Assembly: GCF_007475365.1 (NCBI RefSeq)
Contig: NZ_CP034442.1
Coordinates: forward strand, 744,001-808,000
Length of the DNA: 64,000 bases
Direction of reading: 5' to 3'
Source of the DNA: Streptococcus oralis subsp. dentisani
Lineage (GTDB): Bacteria > Bacillota > Bacilli > Lactobacillales > Streptococcaceae
Under the pieces are notes generated by a model, which was not told the origin of the DNA, did not search any database, and was given only the letters and a program-made list of their open reading frames with translations. This document shows, piece after piece, positions 31,917 through 40,692 of the stretch. Every line of letters starts with the position of its first letter. The stretch's first letter is position 1. A program made the position numbers and the translations under genes.

Positions 31917-33224
31917 ATGAACGAAAAAGTATTCCGTGACCCAGTTCACAACTACATCCATGTAAACAATCAGGTCATATACGACTTGATCAATACAAAA
32001 GAATTTCAACGTCTGCGCCGTATCAAACAACTAGGGACTTCCAGTTATACCTTCCACGGGGGAGAACACAGTCGATTCTCTCACTGTCTAGGAGTCTATG
32101 AGATCGCACGACGTATCACAGAGATTTTTGAAGAAAAATATCCTGAAGAATGGGATCCTGCTGAGTCTCTCTTGACCATGACCGCTGCACTCCTTCATGA
32201 CCTTGGACATGGTGCCTACTCCCATACTTTTGAAAATCTCTTCGATACAGATCATGAGGCCATTACCCAGGAAATCATCCAAAGTCCTGAGACAGAGATT
32301 CACCAAGTCCTGCTACAAGTAGCGCCTGATTTCCCCAAAAAGGTTGCCAGTGTCATCGACCATACCTATCCTAATAAACAGGTCGTGCAACTCATTTCCA
32401 GTCAGATCGATGCGGACCGTATGGACTATCTCTTGCGCGACTCCTATTTTACAGGAGCATCTTATGGAGAATTTGACCTGACTCGCATCCTCCGAGTCAT
32501 TCGTCCAGTCGAAAATGGGATTGCCTTTCAGCGCAATGGCATGCATGCCATCGAAGACTATGTCCTCAGTCGCTACCAGATGTATATGCAGGTTTATTTC
32601 CACCCAGCAACACGTGCCATGGAAGTTCTTCTACAAAATCTCCTCAAACGCGCCAAGGAGCTCTATCCTGAAAACATGGATTTCTTTGCGCGCACTTCCC
32701 CCCATTTGTTACCTTTTTTTGAAAAAAATGTGACCTTGTCTGACTATCTAGCTCTGGATGATGGCGTGATGAATACCTACTTCCAACTCTGGATGACCAG
32801 TCCTGATAAGATTCTTGCAGACTTGTCGCAACGCTTTGTCAACCGCAAGGTCTTTAAATCCATTACTTTTTCAGAAGAAGATCAAGACCAACTCATAACC
32901 ATGAGACAACTGGTTGAAGACATCGGCTTTGATCCCGACTACTACACTGCCATTCATAAGAACTTTGACCTCCCTTATGATATCTATCGTCCCGAATCTA
33001 AAAATCCACGGACACAGATTGAGATTTTACAAAAAAATGGAGAACTGGCAGAACTCTCTAGCCTGTCTCCTATCGTTCAATCCCTTGCTGGCAGTCGCCA
33101 CGGAGATAATCGTTTCTATTTCCCAAAAGAAATGTTGGACCAAAACAGCATCTTCGCAAGCATTACCCAGCAATTTTTACACTTGATTGAGAACGATCAT
33201 TTTACCCCAACTAAGAACGAATAG
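31917..33224 (+). CDS. HD-domain phosphohydrolase (YwfO-like)
   Basis: 435 residues. The metal-binding HD motif is spread over HGGEHSRFSHCLGVYEIA, LLHDLGHGAYSH and SSQIDADRMDYLLRDSYFTG, as in the YwfO/EF1143 group related to dNTP triphosphohydrolases. It may hydrolyse nucleotides; the substrate is unproven. The Cof-type hydrolase follows by 9 bp. No Shine-Dalgarno can be transcribed from the obvious promoter. A further in-frame start with a binding site was not seen. Confidence 0.85.
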   Translation: MNEKVFRDPVHNYIHVNNQVIYDLINTKEFQRLRRIKQLGTSSYTFHGGEHSRFSHCLGVYEIARRITEIFEEKYPEEWDPAESLLTMTAALLHDLGHGAYSHTFENLFDTDHEAITQEIIQSPETEIHQVLLQVAPDFPKKVASVIDHTYPNKQVVQLISSQIDADRMDYLLRDSYFTGASYGEFDLTRILRVIRPVENGIAFQRNGMHAIEDYVLSRYQMYMQVYFHPATRAMEVLLQNLLKRAKELYPENMDFFARTSPHLLPFFEKNVTLSDYLALDDGVMNTYFQLWMTSPDKILADLSQRFVNRKVFKSITFSEEDQDQLITMRQLVEDIGFDPDYYTAIHKNFDLPYDIYRPESKNPRTQIEILQKNGELAELSSLSPIVQSLAGSRHGDNRFYFPKEMLDQNSIFASITQQFLHLIENDHFTPTKNE

Positions 33225-33233
33225 AGGAAATTT

Positions 33234-34040
33234 ATGAGTATTAAACTAATCGCCGTCGATATCGATGGTACCCTGGTTAACAGTAAAAAGGAGATTACTC
33301 CTGAAGTCTTTTCTGCCATCCAAGACGCTAAACAAGCCGGTGTCAAAGTCGTGATTGCAACTGGTCGCCCTATCGCAGGTGTTGCCAAACTTCTGGACGA
33401 CTTGCAGTTGAGAGACCAAGGTGACTATGTCGTGACCTTCAACGGTGCCCTTGTCCAAGAAACTGCTACTGGCCATGAGATTATCAGCGAATCTTTAGCC
33501 TATGAGGACTATCTCGATATGGAATTTCTCAGTCGCAAACTCGGTGTCCACATGCACGCTATTACCAAGGACGGTATCTACACGGCCAATCGCAATATCG
33601 GAAAATACACAGTGCACGAATCAACTCTCGTCAACATGCCTATCTTTTACCGCACTCCTGAAGAAATGGATGGCAAGGAAATTGTCAAATGTATGTTCAT
33701 CGATGAACCAGAAATCCTCGATGCTGCTATTGAAAAGATACCAGCAGAATTTTACGAACGCTACTCCATCAACAAATCTGCTCCTTTCTACCTCGAACTC
33801 CTTAAAAAGAATGTAGATAAGGGTTCAGCTATTACCCATCTAGCTGAAAAACTAGGATTGACCAAAGATGAAACCATGGCGATTGGGGACGAAGAGAATG
33901 ACCGTACCATGCTGGAAGTCGTTGGCAACCCCGTTGTCATGGAAAATGGAAATCCAGAACTCAAAAAAATCGCCAAATACATCACCAAAACAAACGACGA
34001 ATCCGGCGTTGCCCATGCTATTCGAACGTGGGTATTGTAA
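33234..34040 (+). CDS. Cof-type HAD-superfamily hydrolase (YidA-like)
   Basis: 268 residues. HAD motif I DIDGTLVNS near residue 9, motif II ATGRP, and motif IV GDEENDRTML; the cap between is the Cof/type IIB kind. These enzymes dephosphorylate sugar phosphates and nucleotides. GAGGAAATTT precedes the ATG. It is co-transcribed with the HD gene and ends in a strong terminator. Confidence 0.9.
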   Translation: MSIKLIAVDIDGTLVNSKKEITPEVFSAIQDAKQAGVKVVIATGRPIAGVAKLLDDLQLRDQGDYVVTFNGALVQETATGHEIISESLAYEDYLDMEFLSRKLGVHMHAITKDGIYTANRNIGKYTVHESTLVNMPIFYRTPEEMDGKEIVKCMFIDEPEILDAAIEKIPAEFYERYSINKSAPFYLELLKKNVDKGSAITHLAEKLGLTKDETMAIGDEENDRTMLEVVGNPVVMENGNPELKKIAKYITKTNDESGVAHAIRTWVL

Positions 34041-34057
34041 AAAGATAAGAATAGACG

Positions 34058-34083
34058 AAAACCGCTCTGGAGAGCGGTTTTTT
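34058..34083 (+). terminator. Terminator of the HD-Cof operon
   Basis: Perfect 11-bp stem AAAACCGCTCT (34058-34068) / AGAGCGGTTTT (34071-34081) followed by T residues. Confidence 0.9.
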
Positions 34084-34170
34084 CAAATCAATAGTTTTTC
34101 TATCCCATCATTTTTTAAAGTGATTAAGTTCGTTCATCTAGGTAGGTAAATTGCTATGAACTATGCTAAA

Positions 34171-35046
34171 TTACCAATCACTTGATGATCCTCCACCATC
34201 AAAACCACCACCAGACCAATCGTCACTCGACCAAGACGATGAGGAGTCACTGCTACTTTTCTCAGGATACTTACCTCTATTTTGACTACGGAAGTCTATT
34301 AGTGCTTTTTGCGACCATGAACCATCATTAATAAAGGCAGCATCATAGGGGAATAATTTATCACTACCCTCATACATTTTATTGGATTTTCTCTTTCTAT
34401 TTGAAGTAGATCCATACATAAAAAAATCAGATATATAACAAACAGCAGAAATCAAAAATGTAACAATAGAAATGATACCAACCCAGATAATAACACCTCC
34501 GAATATATTCCATACTTTTTTGAAGAATGCTAGTAAATAATTCCTCTCTACTACAGGTGCATCAGCTAATTTATACTCTTGATTGGAAATGTTTTGGATT
34601 ATATCAAGAACAGCACCGTCATAGTCTTTGGCTCGCATCTTATCACGAGAGGCATCTAATATTTTCTTAGCCTTTATATCAGTCAATGTAATAGCTAGAT
34701 TATTAGAAGTTTCAATCCGAAACTTTCTATCTTTTATAGCAATCAGTAATAATGCACCCTTATCTGAATCCGAATAACCGATTTTCCAAGTTCTGGCTAT
34801 AGTATTGGACAATTCTTCTAAAGATTCACCATTTAGACCCTCAACAATATAAATGCCAATTTGAATTTCTGATTTGCTATTTAGTTCCTGTAGTTTATCC
34901 GAAACAACCCCTGATAAATAATGATTTGGATCATAAATACCATTGGAAGGTCTATCTGGTATCGCTAAATCTGCTTGAGCTGGTCCAATAAAAATTAGCA
35001 GGATTGTAAAAAAAGATATTAGGATTAAAGCTATTTTTTTCATCAT
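34171..35046 (-). CDS. TPM-domain (YgcG/Psb32-like) membrane protein
   Basis: 291 residues. N-terminal signal peptide (ISFFTILLIFIGPAQA), an extracytoplasmic TPM domain with SEIQIGIYIVEGL, GALLLIAIKDRKFRIETSNN and a membrane anchor near residues 175-205, then a Ser/Gly-rich tail ending GGGFDGGGSSSDW, typical of YgcG proteins. Function is unclear; some TPM domains are phosphatases. It is the first gene of the accessory block next to the conserved Cof gene. Confidence 0.8.
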   Translation of the reverse strand: MMKKIALILISFFTILLIFIGPAQADLAIPDRPSNGIYDPNHYLSGVVSDKLQELNSKSEIQIGIYIVEGLNGESLEELSNTIARTWKIGYSDSDKGALLLIAIKDRKFRIETSNNLAITLTDIKAKKILDASRDKMRAKDYDGAVLDIIQNISNQEYKLADAPVVERNYLLAFFKKVWNIFGGVIIWVGIISIVTFLISAVCYISDFFMYGSTSNRKRKSNKMYEGSDKLFPYDAAFINDGSWSQKALIDFRSQNRGKYPEKSSSDSSSSWSSDDWSGGGFDGGGSSSDW

Positions 35047-35176
35047 GAAAGTCGAACCTTCCTTTTGTTGACAATTTACAATTTCAATAAGAATATGAAT
35101 AAACGATATTCTTTTTTAAAATAGAATTACTTCGATAAAGTCATCTTTCTATCAATCTATCGTAAAAGGTAGTTTC

Positions 35177-35205
35177 ATTATAAGCTATTTATCTCACCTA
35201 ATCAA
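35177..35205 (-). promoter_or_regulatory. Promoter of the TPM-domain gene
   Basis: Minus-strand TTGATT (35205-35200), exactly 17-bp spacer, TATAAT (35182-35177). It gives a leader of about 120 nt. The rest of 35047-35240 shows no gene. Confidence 0.65.
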
Positions 35206-35240
35206 CGTAAAAATATAGGAAAACTAGTTCTAATTTTTTA

Positions 35241-35339
35241 TTAACAATATTGTATCTCAGCACTGAATGTTGCTTTCAAATTTGACCAATAAATACTTAA
35301 GTTTATTTCTTCTGCTTCAACTATACTAACGTTTGACAT
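35241..35339 (-). CDS. Small hypothetical ORF, 32 aa
   Basis: ATG at 35339 with GGAGATGAGG about 7 nt upstream; begins MSNVSIVEAEEIN and ends SAEIQYC. It starts 7 bp after the stop of the interrupted DUF3592 gene, so it could be translated by coupling. I do not recognise it; it may be the surviving start of a truncated gene. Confidence 0.4.
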   Translation of the reverse strand: MSNVSIVEAEEINLSIYWSNLKATFSAEIQYC

Positions 35340-35346
35340 CTATACC

Positions 35347-35895
35347 TCATCTCCCTAACAAATAAGCAAGTACTACAATAGCGTAGGCCATGATTAACAA
35401 TATAGCACTTCCGATCCCCAACAATTTATAAAGTTTGTTGATCCCACAGTATCGTTCCACATAAGCTCTGTTTGGTTTTTCAGGATCATACCATACCGTC
35501 ATCTTCGAATAGACTGGAAAATGCGTACACATTAAGTTATTAAAGGATATAAAGGAATTACGATAAAAGGTTAGGGAATTTGCCAACATGTCCTCTCTTG
35601 TAAAGTTATCAGATGTACTTATAGGGCCTCATGGAAGCGAAACCGTTTTGATTATAAAATACCGTAATGGCTTGCTATAAGTAGTTCCGTTAACCGTATA
35701 TTCAACAATCGGAGGATTCCCAGCCTGAAAATTACTATAGCCCACAACCGTTCCCTTAACAGACGATTTGGCAAGACGTACCATCTTTTTATCCCGAAAA
35801 TAAAGGTAGAGATATGTACCAGATAAAAAGATCAAGGATAAAAGAATGACGATGGTAGCAAATAAGAATAAAATGGTTTCTGTTGTCATATTCAA
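35347..35895 (-). pseudogene. DUF3592-family membrane protein interrupted by an in-frame TGA
   Basis: The 183-codon frame encodes an N-terminal membrane segment, the GTVVGYSNFQAGNPPIVEYTV region, and a C-terminal VWYDPEKPNRAYVERY plus second membrane segment: the usual DUF3592 layout. A single TGA at 35631-35629 (context CCA TGA GGC) splits it after residue 88, and reading continues in the same frame with no shift. The ATG at 35589 has a poorly spaced binding site, so the second half is probably not made efficiently. A sequencing error is also possible. Confidence 0.7.
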
Positions 35896-35903
35896 CTCCT
35901 ATC

Positions 35904-36425
35904 TTATTCCACGCTCTTCACATCGGACATTGAAAGTGCCATCTTAGATGGATCTGACATCGAGTCAACAAGTTCCAATTGTTCTGAATTAAGTGGTAAC
36001 AAAATTAACGTGGTTGTGTAAGAAGGTAGCTCACCACTATCCTTGATAGTATAGCTAATCTTTTGATTATCAAAAATGGCCTTGCCATCATAGGACCAAC
36101 TCAGTGAAAACTCCAAATCTTTTTTGATATCTACATCAGTTTTATTGACGAGCATTAGTGCTGCTCTACCATCTGAAACTGCTCCTGTAAAGTAGATAAC
36201 CATACTTCCCTTACTTCCAATTTCTGGATGTTCTTTGGTTAATTTTTTACCAAGTTCAATTAAATCAGATGTTTTACCTTCATATTGAGGTGCTACTACA
36301 AATTTCAATTCTTTCTCTTTGTTTACAACTGTATCGCGTGTACTTTTCTCTGTCCCCCCTGCTTCCTTTCCATTAGAGCAGGCTCCAAGAATCAATAACA
36401 AGATGACGACAAATAACTTCTTCAT
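35904..36425 (-). CDS. Hypothetical lipoprotein
   Basis: 173 residues from ATG 36425 (binding site AAAGGAG). Signal peptide with lipobox LILGAC, so lipid attachment at the cysteine, then a charged linker and a beta-rich domain (MVIYFTGAVSDGRAALMLVN). Function unknown. It lies 8 bp upstream of the DUF3592 remnant and 33 bp after the preceding membrane-protein gene, so one operon is likely. Confidence 0.75.
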   Translation of the reverse strand: MKKLFVVILLLILGACSNGKEAGGTEKSTRDTVVNKEKELKFVVAPQYEGKTSDLIELGKKLTKEHPEIGSKGSMVIYFTGAVSDGRAALMLVNKTDVDIKKDLEFSLSWSYDGKAIFDNQKISYTIKDSGELPSYTTTLILLPLNSEQLELVDSMSDPSKMALSMSDVKSVE

Positions 36426-36458
36426 TTTTTCTCCTTTTATCAAAAATTATATAAACCT

Positions 36459-37304
36459 TTATCTCTTCTTAGATTTTTTAACATGTTCCTTGTACATTTT
36501 TGACTTTTTTCCATACCACTCTTCTAAAGTTTTCCCTTCCCACTCGCGGTATTCTTCAGGGTATTTCCACTTGTAATAGCCTTCTAAAAAGAAAGGAAAC
36601 TCCATAAATACAATCATAGCGATTAAAGCAATATTCAACAGAATCCAAAATATAAAGAGACCAAAACCAGTTATGGAAGATGAAAAATTAATAGAAAAAG
36701 CTTTGAAAATATAATTAACAATCACAGCCAAGCCCAATATACCTGCTCCATAAATAGCAAGGCCTTTAGCAATTTTATCTTGTAAGGTAAGTGACTTAAC
36801 TTCTCCATACATTCGTTTTTTCAAACTTCTAAGCTCTGTTCTTAACATTACATACGTCAACAATACTAGAAGCCCCAAAAGTACTAAGATCCCCCATATT
36901 GATAATATAGGTAAAGAGAGAGTTGTTGCCAGCAAATTAAATTCAAACGCAAACCATATTATAAAAGTTATAATATGAAATCGATAACGATAAGGGAGAA
37001 TAAACGTCCGTTTAAAGAATTTACCCATTAATACCAATAACAACCAAATTAACAAGCAAATTAAATAAAGCTCGACTGTTAGCAAAGGATACTGAGAAAC
37101 TGGTAACCTTAAATCTTTAGGATCAGAATTTTGTAATGATAGGGTAACAGCAAGGAGCATGAAATTTGCACCTATCGGAAACAACAAACTAAGAATAAAA
37201 GTTTTAATACCAAACCAAAAAGAGGGTTTCCCTTTCTTAAAGGCTTTCCCAAGTTTATTATAATAATCTTGTTTCTGATACTGTAAAAACCCATCATCTT
37301 CCAA
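36459..37304 (-). CDS. Hypothetical multi-TM membrane protein
   Basis: 281 residues with about seven hydrophobic segments between residues 30 and 255, a cytoplasmic-looking Lys-rich start (YNKLGKAFKKGKPSF) and a basic tail with WKYPEEYREWEGKTLEEWYGKK. I do not recognise the family. By position it belongs with the lipoprotein and DUF3592 genes downstream. Confidence 0.65.
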   Translation of the reverse strand: MEDDGFLQYQKQDYYNKLGKAFKKGKPSFWFGIKTFILSLLFPIGANFMLLAVTLSLQNSDPKDLRLPVSQYPLLTVELYLICLLIWLLLVLMGKFFKRTFILPYRYRFHIITFIIWFAFEFNLLATTLSLPILSIWGILVLLGLLVLLTYVMLRTELRSLKKRMYGEVKSLTLQDKIAKGLAIYGAGILGLAVIVNYIFKAFSINFSSSITGFGLFIFWILLNIALIAMIVFMEFPFFLEGYYKWKYPEEYREWEGKTLEEWYGKKSKMYKEHVKKSKKR

Positions 37305-37391
37305 ATTTAAACTCTCTTCAAAACTTGCTTTAAAAATTGATTTCTTTATCTAATTTTCTCCCTAATTTTATTAAAATTGATAACAACGAGC

Positions 37392-37553
37392 CTACTGCAA
37401 TTCTCTTCTATCTGGATATTTCTTGGCATAGGAAACAGAAAAGAAACTACCCATGATTCCTGCTGTTATAATAGCTGTAAGTATTACAGACACGATTATG
37501 CCAAGAATTTTTCCAAACGAAGGGCTTCCCTCAAGAAATAACCATCCAGACAT
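37392..37553 (-). CDS. Small membrane ORF, 53 aa (possible fragment)
   Basis: ATG at 37553; one clear membrane segment (LGIIVSVILTAIITAG) followed by SYAKKYPDRRELQ. There is no good ribosome binding site. A second short frame starting MTSYNIYSC begins just upstream in another phase, so this may be the frameshifted remainder of a gene that once followed the 146-residue gene. The remaining 37305-37586 shows nothing else. Confidence 0.35.
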   Translation of the reverse strand: MSGWLFLEGSPSFGKILGIIVSVILTAIITAGIMGSFFSVSYAKKYPDRRELQ

Positions 37554-37586
37554 CACAACTATAAATATTATATGATGTCATCCTCT

Positions 37587-38018
37587 TTACCATAAAGGCC
37601 AGCGCCCTGTTTCAGCATAAATCATGACTTCGTATGCTCCCCTAGAAGATTCAAATGCTCTATACATCAGTTCTTTAGTGATAGGATAGCGAACTTCTGG
37701 CCCCATGGCTCCGCCAATTTCTTTAAAGAAGCTAATTTCGTAATAGCCGTCTGTCTCATATACAATAAATCCATTGCCTCTATGTACAATCGTATCCGAT
37801 TGATTATAATCTTCTAACTCATCTGCCTTTGGCCAACGATGATGTTCACAATAAAACATTACTTCTAAAGCATCTTTTTCTGATTTTGAAACACGTTCTG
37901 CTAATTTTTGGCTAATGGGAAAGTTAAGCACTTCTTTCCCTCTACTCCACAGAATCTCATAATCATTATTGTTTTTTAATATCCTACAATTTTTGTATTG
38001 CTGCATTTCTGTTGTCAT
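37587..38018 (-). CDS. Hypothetical soluble protein with two tandem domains
   Basis: 143 residues from ATG 38018. The sequence is an internal duplication: a unit ending DALEVMFYCEHHRWPK recurs about 65 residues later as GAYEVMIYAETGRWP, and the preceding strands (YEILWSRGKEVLNFPIS and YEISFFKEIGGAMGPEVRYPIT) align. No secretion signal. Small duplicated acidic proteins are common among immunity proteins, but I recognise no named family. Confidence 0.65.
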   Translation of the reverse strand: MTTEMQQYKNCRILKNNNDYEILWSRGKEVLNFPISQKLAERVSKSEKDALEVMFYCEHHRWPKADELEDYNQSDTIVHRGNGFIVYETDGYYEISFFKEIGGAMGPEVRYPITKELMYRAFESSRGAYEVMIYAETGRWPLW

Positions 38019-38077
38019 ATAAATCAACTTTCTTTACTTTTTTAATTCTTCTTTATCATAGGCAAAAACAAAATGAT

Positions 38078-38641
38078 CTAGTTGGTGCATGAGATCTTTA
38101 TCAATCTCTCCACTACTTTCTTACGCTTATGCAAATTATTGACCATACACAAATAGAGAATAAACAAAAGCATAGAATAGAAAAATAATCCTAAAAATTG
38201 GGGGTATACAAGATAGACTATCAAAGATGCTATCAAACTAATAAAGTTACCATGGATAACGGAGGAAACGACAGCTCCATTTTTCTGTGCTACTTCTAAG
38301 AATTCTAAGTACTCGATATCCGTAAATAGTGTAGGATACAAATCCAGGTCTTTTTTAAGATAGACATCCACTGATTTCCCGAAAAGTAAGGAAATACAAG
38401 AGAATAAAATCAAATAAAGATACTTGTGAGCAGGTATACTAAAGATTGTCAATCCATTCAGAAATCTGATAAAAGGAAGAAAGAGCAACACCAGGGGAAG
38501 TATAACGTACTGTTGAGTCTTAGAAGTTCTTTCTGGAATTGAAAAATACAATTTCTTTGTCTTTAAGTCATAATAGACCAATTTGTTCTTAAATTCTCCT
38601 AGATGAACTCGTTCTTTATAGTTTTTACTATTTTCCGTCAT
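38078..38641 (-). CDS. Hypothetical four-TM membrane protein
   Basis: 187 residues with two pairs of membrane segments (around 47-95 and 133-172) and a middle soluble part (VYLKKDLDLYPTLFTDIEYL). The N-terminal KNKLVYYDLKTKKLYFSIPER resembles the strand-rich start of DUF443-like proteins nearby, without clear homology. Function unknown; immunity-type membrane protein is one possibility. Confidence 0.6.
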   Translation of the reverse strand: MTENSKNYKERVHLGEFKNKLVYYDLKTKKLYFSIPERTSKTQQYVILPLVLLFLPFIRFLNGLTIFSIPAHKYLYLILFSCISLLFGKSVDVYLKKDLDLYPTLFTDIEYLEFLEVAQKNGAVVSSVIHGNFISLIASLIVYLVYPQFLGLFFYSMLLFILYLCMVNNLHKRKKVVERLIKISCTN

Positions 38642-38708
38642 TTTCCACTCCCTTTCTTACTCAAACACTCCACAACCATTGATTTGCAATCAAAAGATAT
38701 AAGCTTTT

Positions 38709-38852
38709 TTAAAACATTTCATTTCCTCGGACTGGATCACATCTTCCGACTATAGGAGCCTCAGTTGCATTTGTATATCTCTTTTGCTTAAGTGGCGATA
38801 CATAACCATCTGGAAGTTTACCCATTGATTTTATCCATTGTTGTTCAACCAT
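38709..38852 (-). CDS. Small ORF, 47 aa, possible gene remnant
   Basis: Begins MVEQQWIKSMGKLPDG and ends APIVGRCDPVRGNEMF. No ribosome binding site. A coding-like stretch in another frame (KLNEVIEVKTRFGEKFQ) precedes it directly, so this looks like the 3' end of a frameshifted gene, conceivably a toxin-domain end. Unrecognised; treat as a fragment. Confidence 0.35.
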   Translation of the reverse strand: MVEQQWIKSMGKLPDGYVSPLKQKRYTNATEAPIVGRCDPVRGNEMF

Positions 38853-38909
38853 AGGAATACTTTAATTGGAACTTTTCTCCGAATCTAGTTTTAACCTCAA
38901 TCACTTCGT

Positions 38910-39592
38910 TTAATTTTTCCTCTGGTTTGATTTAACTTCAACTATCTCATATTCCCGTTCATCTCCAGGTGTAAAGGCAACGTTTATGGTTGCTAGAAAA
39001 ATGAACATTGTTAAAATCATTATCAAAAGCATGGCAACATTTTTTATATAGATAAAAGCTAGGGCAAATATAAGAGCTAAAACAAAGAAACTTAGTCGTG
39101 AAAGAAGCATTTTTACGTAAAAACGCGATGAATTTACTGGTTTTATTTTATAATAATTAGATTGTCCCAATGATCTATTGAGTAATTTTTCCAAACTTTT
39201 TTTCTTTTTAGAATATAAAAGCTGAAGCAAACTAAAAGAGAATAATAGACCAATAACTACTAAAAGCAAACTAGTTACTATCGGAAAATTAACATAAAAG
39301 TTGGCAAATAAATCAATATGATTCATACGAGTCCAGGCATTCACAAAAACTGCCAATCCTGCAGCTAATGATGTTGGAAGGATAAATTTGCTCGCCTTAG
39401 AGTTTTTTCTTCGATTTTAAAAAGTTCTTCATCTGAGATAGCATAAACTTTCTGATAAAAATACCAGTTTAAAGGCAAACAGAAATATCCAAGAAAATGT
39501 TTAGGGGATCTATCTAATAGATAATGTTTCCCCTGATAATGAAATAATAGGTATCGAAGATTCCCTTTATAATATAATTTTATTTTTTGCAT
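38910..39592 (-). pseudogene. DUF443-like membrane protein, frameshifted in an A6 tract
   Basis: Two abutting frames are the halves of one gene paralogous to 39666-40328. The N-half (75 codons: LRYLLFHYQGKHYLLDRSPK) ends in the wrong phase. The C-half resumes at ASKFILPTSLAAGL, aligning with ATKLTVSASLGAGL of the paralog. One added A in the six-A run at 39408-39403 (minus strand) restores a 227-residue protein, close to the paralog's 220. Start ATG 39592 has a good AAGGA site. Possibly phase-variable, decayed or a sequencing error. Confidence 0.75.
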
Positions 39593-39665
39593 TTTAATCC
39601 TTACTAATCTAAGAAAACATGAGTTTTTCCCAAGCTATGAGGAGTATCTCGATATCGGCTACATC

Positions 39666-40328
39666 TTATTTTAGTATTTTACCATTCATTTTATATAAGT
39701 GATGTCTCTCAGTTCTAAAGGTAACATTAGAAGCCAACAAATATAGAAAGATGATTGCATTTGCCATTAAGCCAAACAGTAAGTTACCTGAGTAAAAATA
39801 ATACAATGCCATAAAGAATGCCAGTCCACCAAAAACCACTATAAATCCTAGCAATTGTTTAAAGTCGATTCTTATTGGCGTGATTTTATAGTATTGTAAA
39901 TGCCTAAGTTCGCGCCCTAGCACAGAAAACATCCTTCTTTTCCGAGAATAGTAACATAATTCAACCAGAACATATGTTAAAAGAAAAGTCATTAAAAAGA
40001 GTGCCATTTTCGTAAAAATTGAGAGATTCGCTTCAAAATACTTAGTAATATCAATCTTGTTAACGCGTAACCAATTATATAAAAAGATACTCAGCCCAGC
40101 ACCGAGAGAAGCTGAAACAGTGAGTTTTGTAGCACGTCCATTTTTTTCTTTTATTTTACAGTACTCATCCGATGTAATGGGATACACATGTTGAAAGAAA
40201 AGCCAATTTATAGGTGGAAAAAGATATCCTATCAAATGACATGGTCTTCTATCAAGTAGATAGTATTGATGATTGAATTCAAATACTAAATAACGAAAAT
40301 TTCCATAAGTAAAACGAATTTTTTCCAT
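39666..40328 (-). CDS. DUF443-like multi-TM protein (TsaI-type immunity candidate)
   Basis: 220 residues from ATG 40328 (AAGGAG five bases upstream; an ATG three bases earlier is too close). N-terminal FRYLVFEFNHQYYLLDRRP-type beta segment, FPPINWLFFQHVYPI, then about four or five membrane segments. This layout matches the DUF443 'five-TM' family, whose staphylococcal member TsaI protects against the type VII toxin TspA. Homology is by eye only. Its broken paralog follows directly downstream, echoing the tandem arrays of the family. Confidence 0.6.
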   Translation of the reverse strand: MEKIRFTYGNFRYLVFEFNHQYYLLDRRPCHLIGYLFPPINWLFFQHVYPITSDEYCKIKEKNGRATKLTVSASLGAGLSIFLYNWLRVNKIDITKYFEANLSIFTKMALFLMTFLLTYVLVELCYYSRKRRMFSVLGRELRHLQYYKITPIRIDFKQLLGFIVVFGGLAFFMALYYFYSGNLLFGLMANAIIFLYLLASNVTFRTERHHLYKMNGKILK

Positions 40329-40337
40329 CATTTCTCC

Positions 40338-40675
40338 TTAGTCAAAAAACAGATCACTTCTACTCCCCCCCTCTGAACTATGCCCTAACAAAGTAGTCTC
40401 ATATTCATCTCCTAGTCCATTAGCATCATTCAGTTGAATCAACCACTCCCTGATAGTTTTTAATTTTACAATTGATACATAGAAGGTGTGAAATGTTCTG
40501 TTTAGTAGATAAAGTAGAAAATTGTTTTGCTAATAAAGTTTTCCCCACTATAAACACTCACCATGTTCTCATCCTTATTAAATTCTGCATGAATGATATC
40601 TGGTAATTCTATCTTTATTTCAGTAGAATCCCACTCCCATGTGAGCATCTGTTCGCTGTAATTGATTTTCTTAAT
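40338..40675 (-). pseudogene. Remnant of a small immunity-type gene
   Basis: After the Imm74-like gene, AGGAGAAGG precedes a 57-codon frame with an ATT where the start should be (ATT AAG AAA ATC AAT), ending at 40502. An overlapping frame open from 40529 to a TAA at 40340-40338 encodes IREWLIQLNDANGLGDE but has no start codon. Together they look like one gene with a damaged start codon and a frameshift. Confidence 0.4.
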
Positions 40676-40692
40676 CCTTCTCCTACTCTAAC

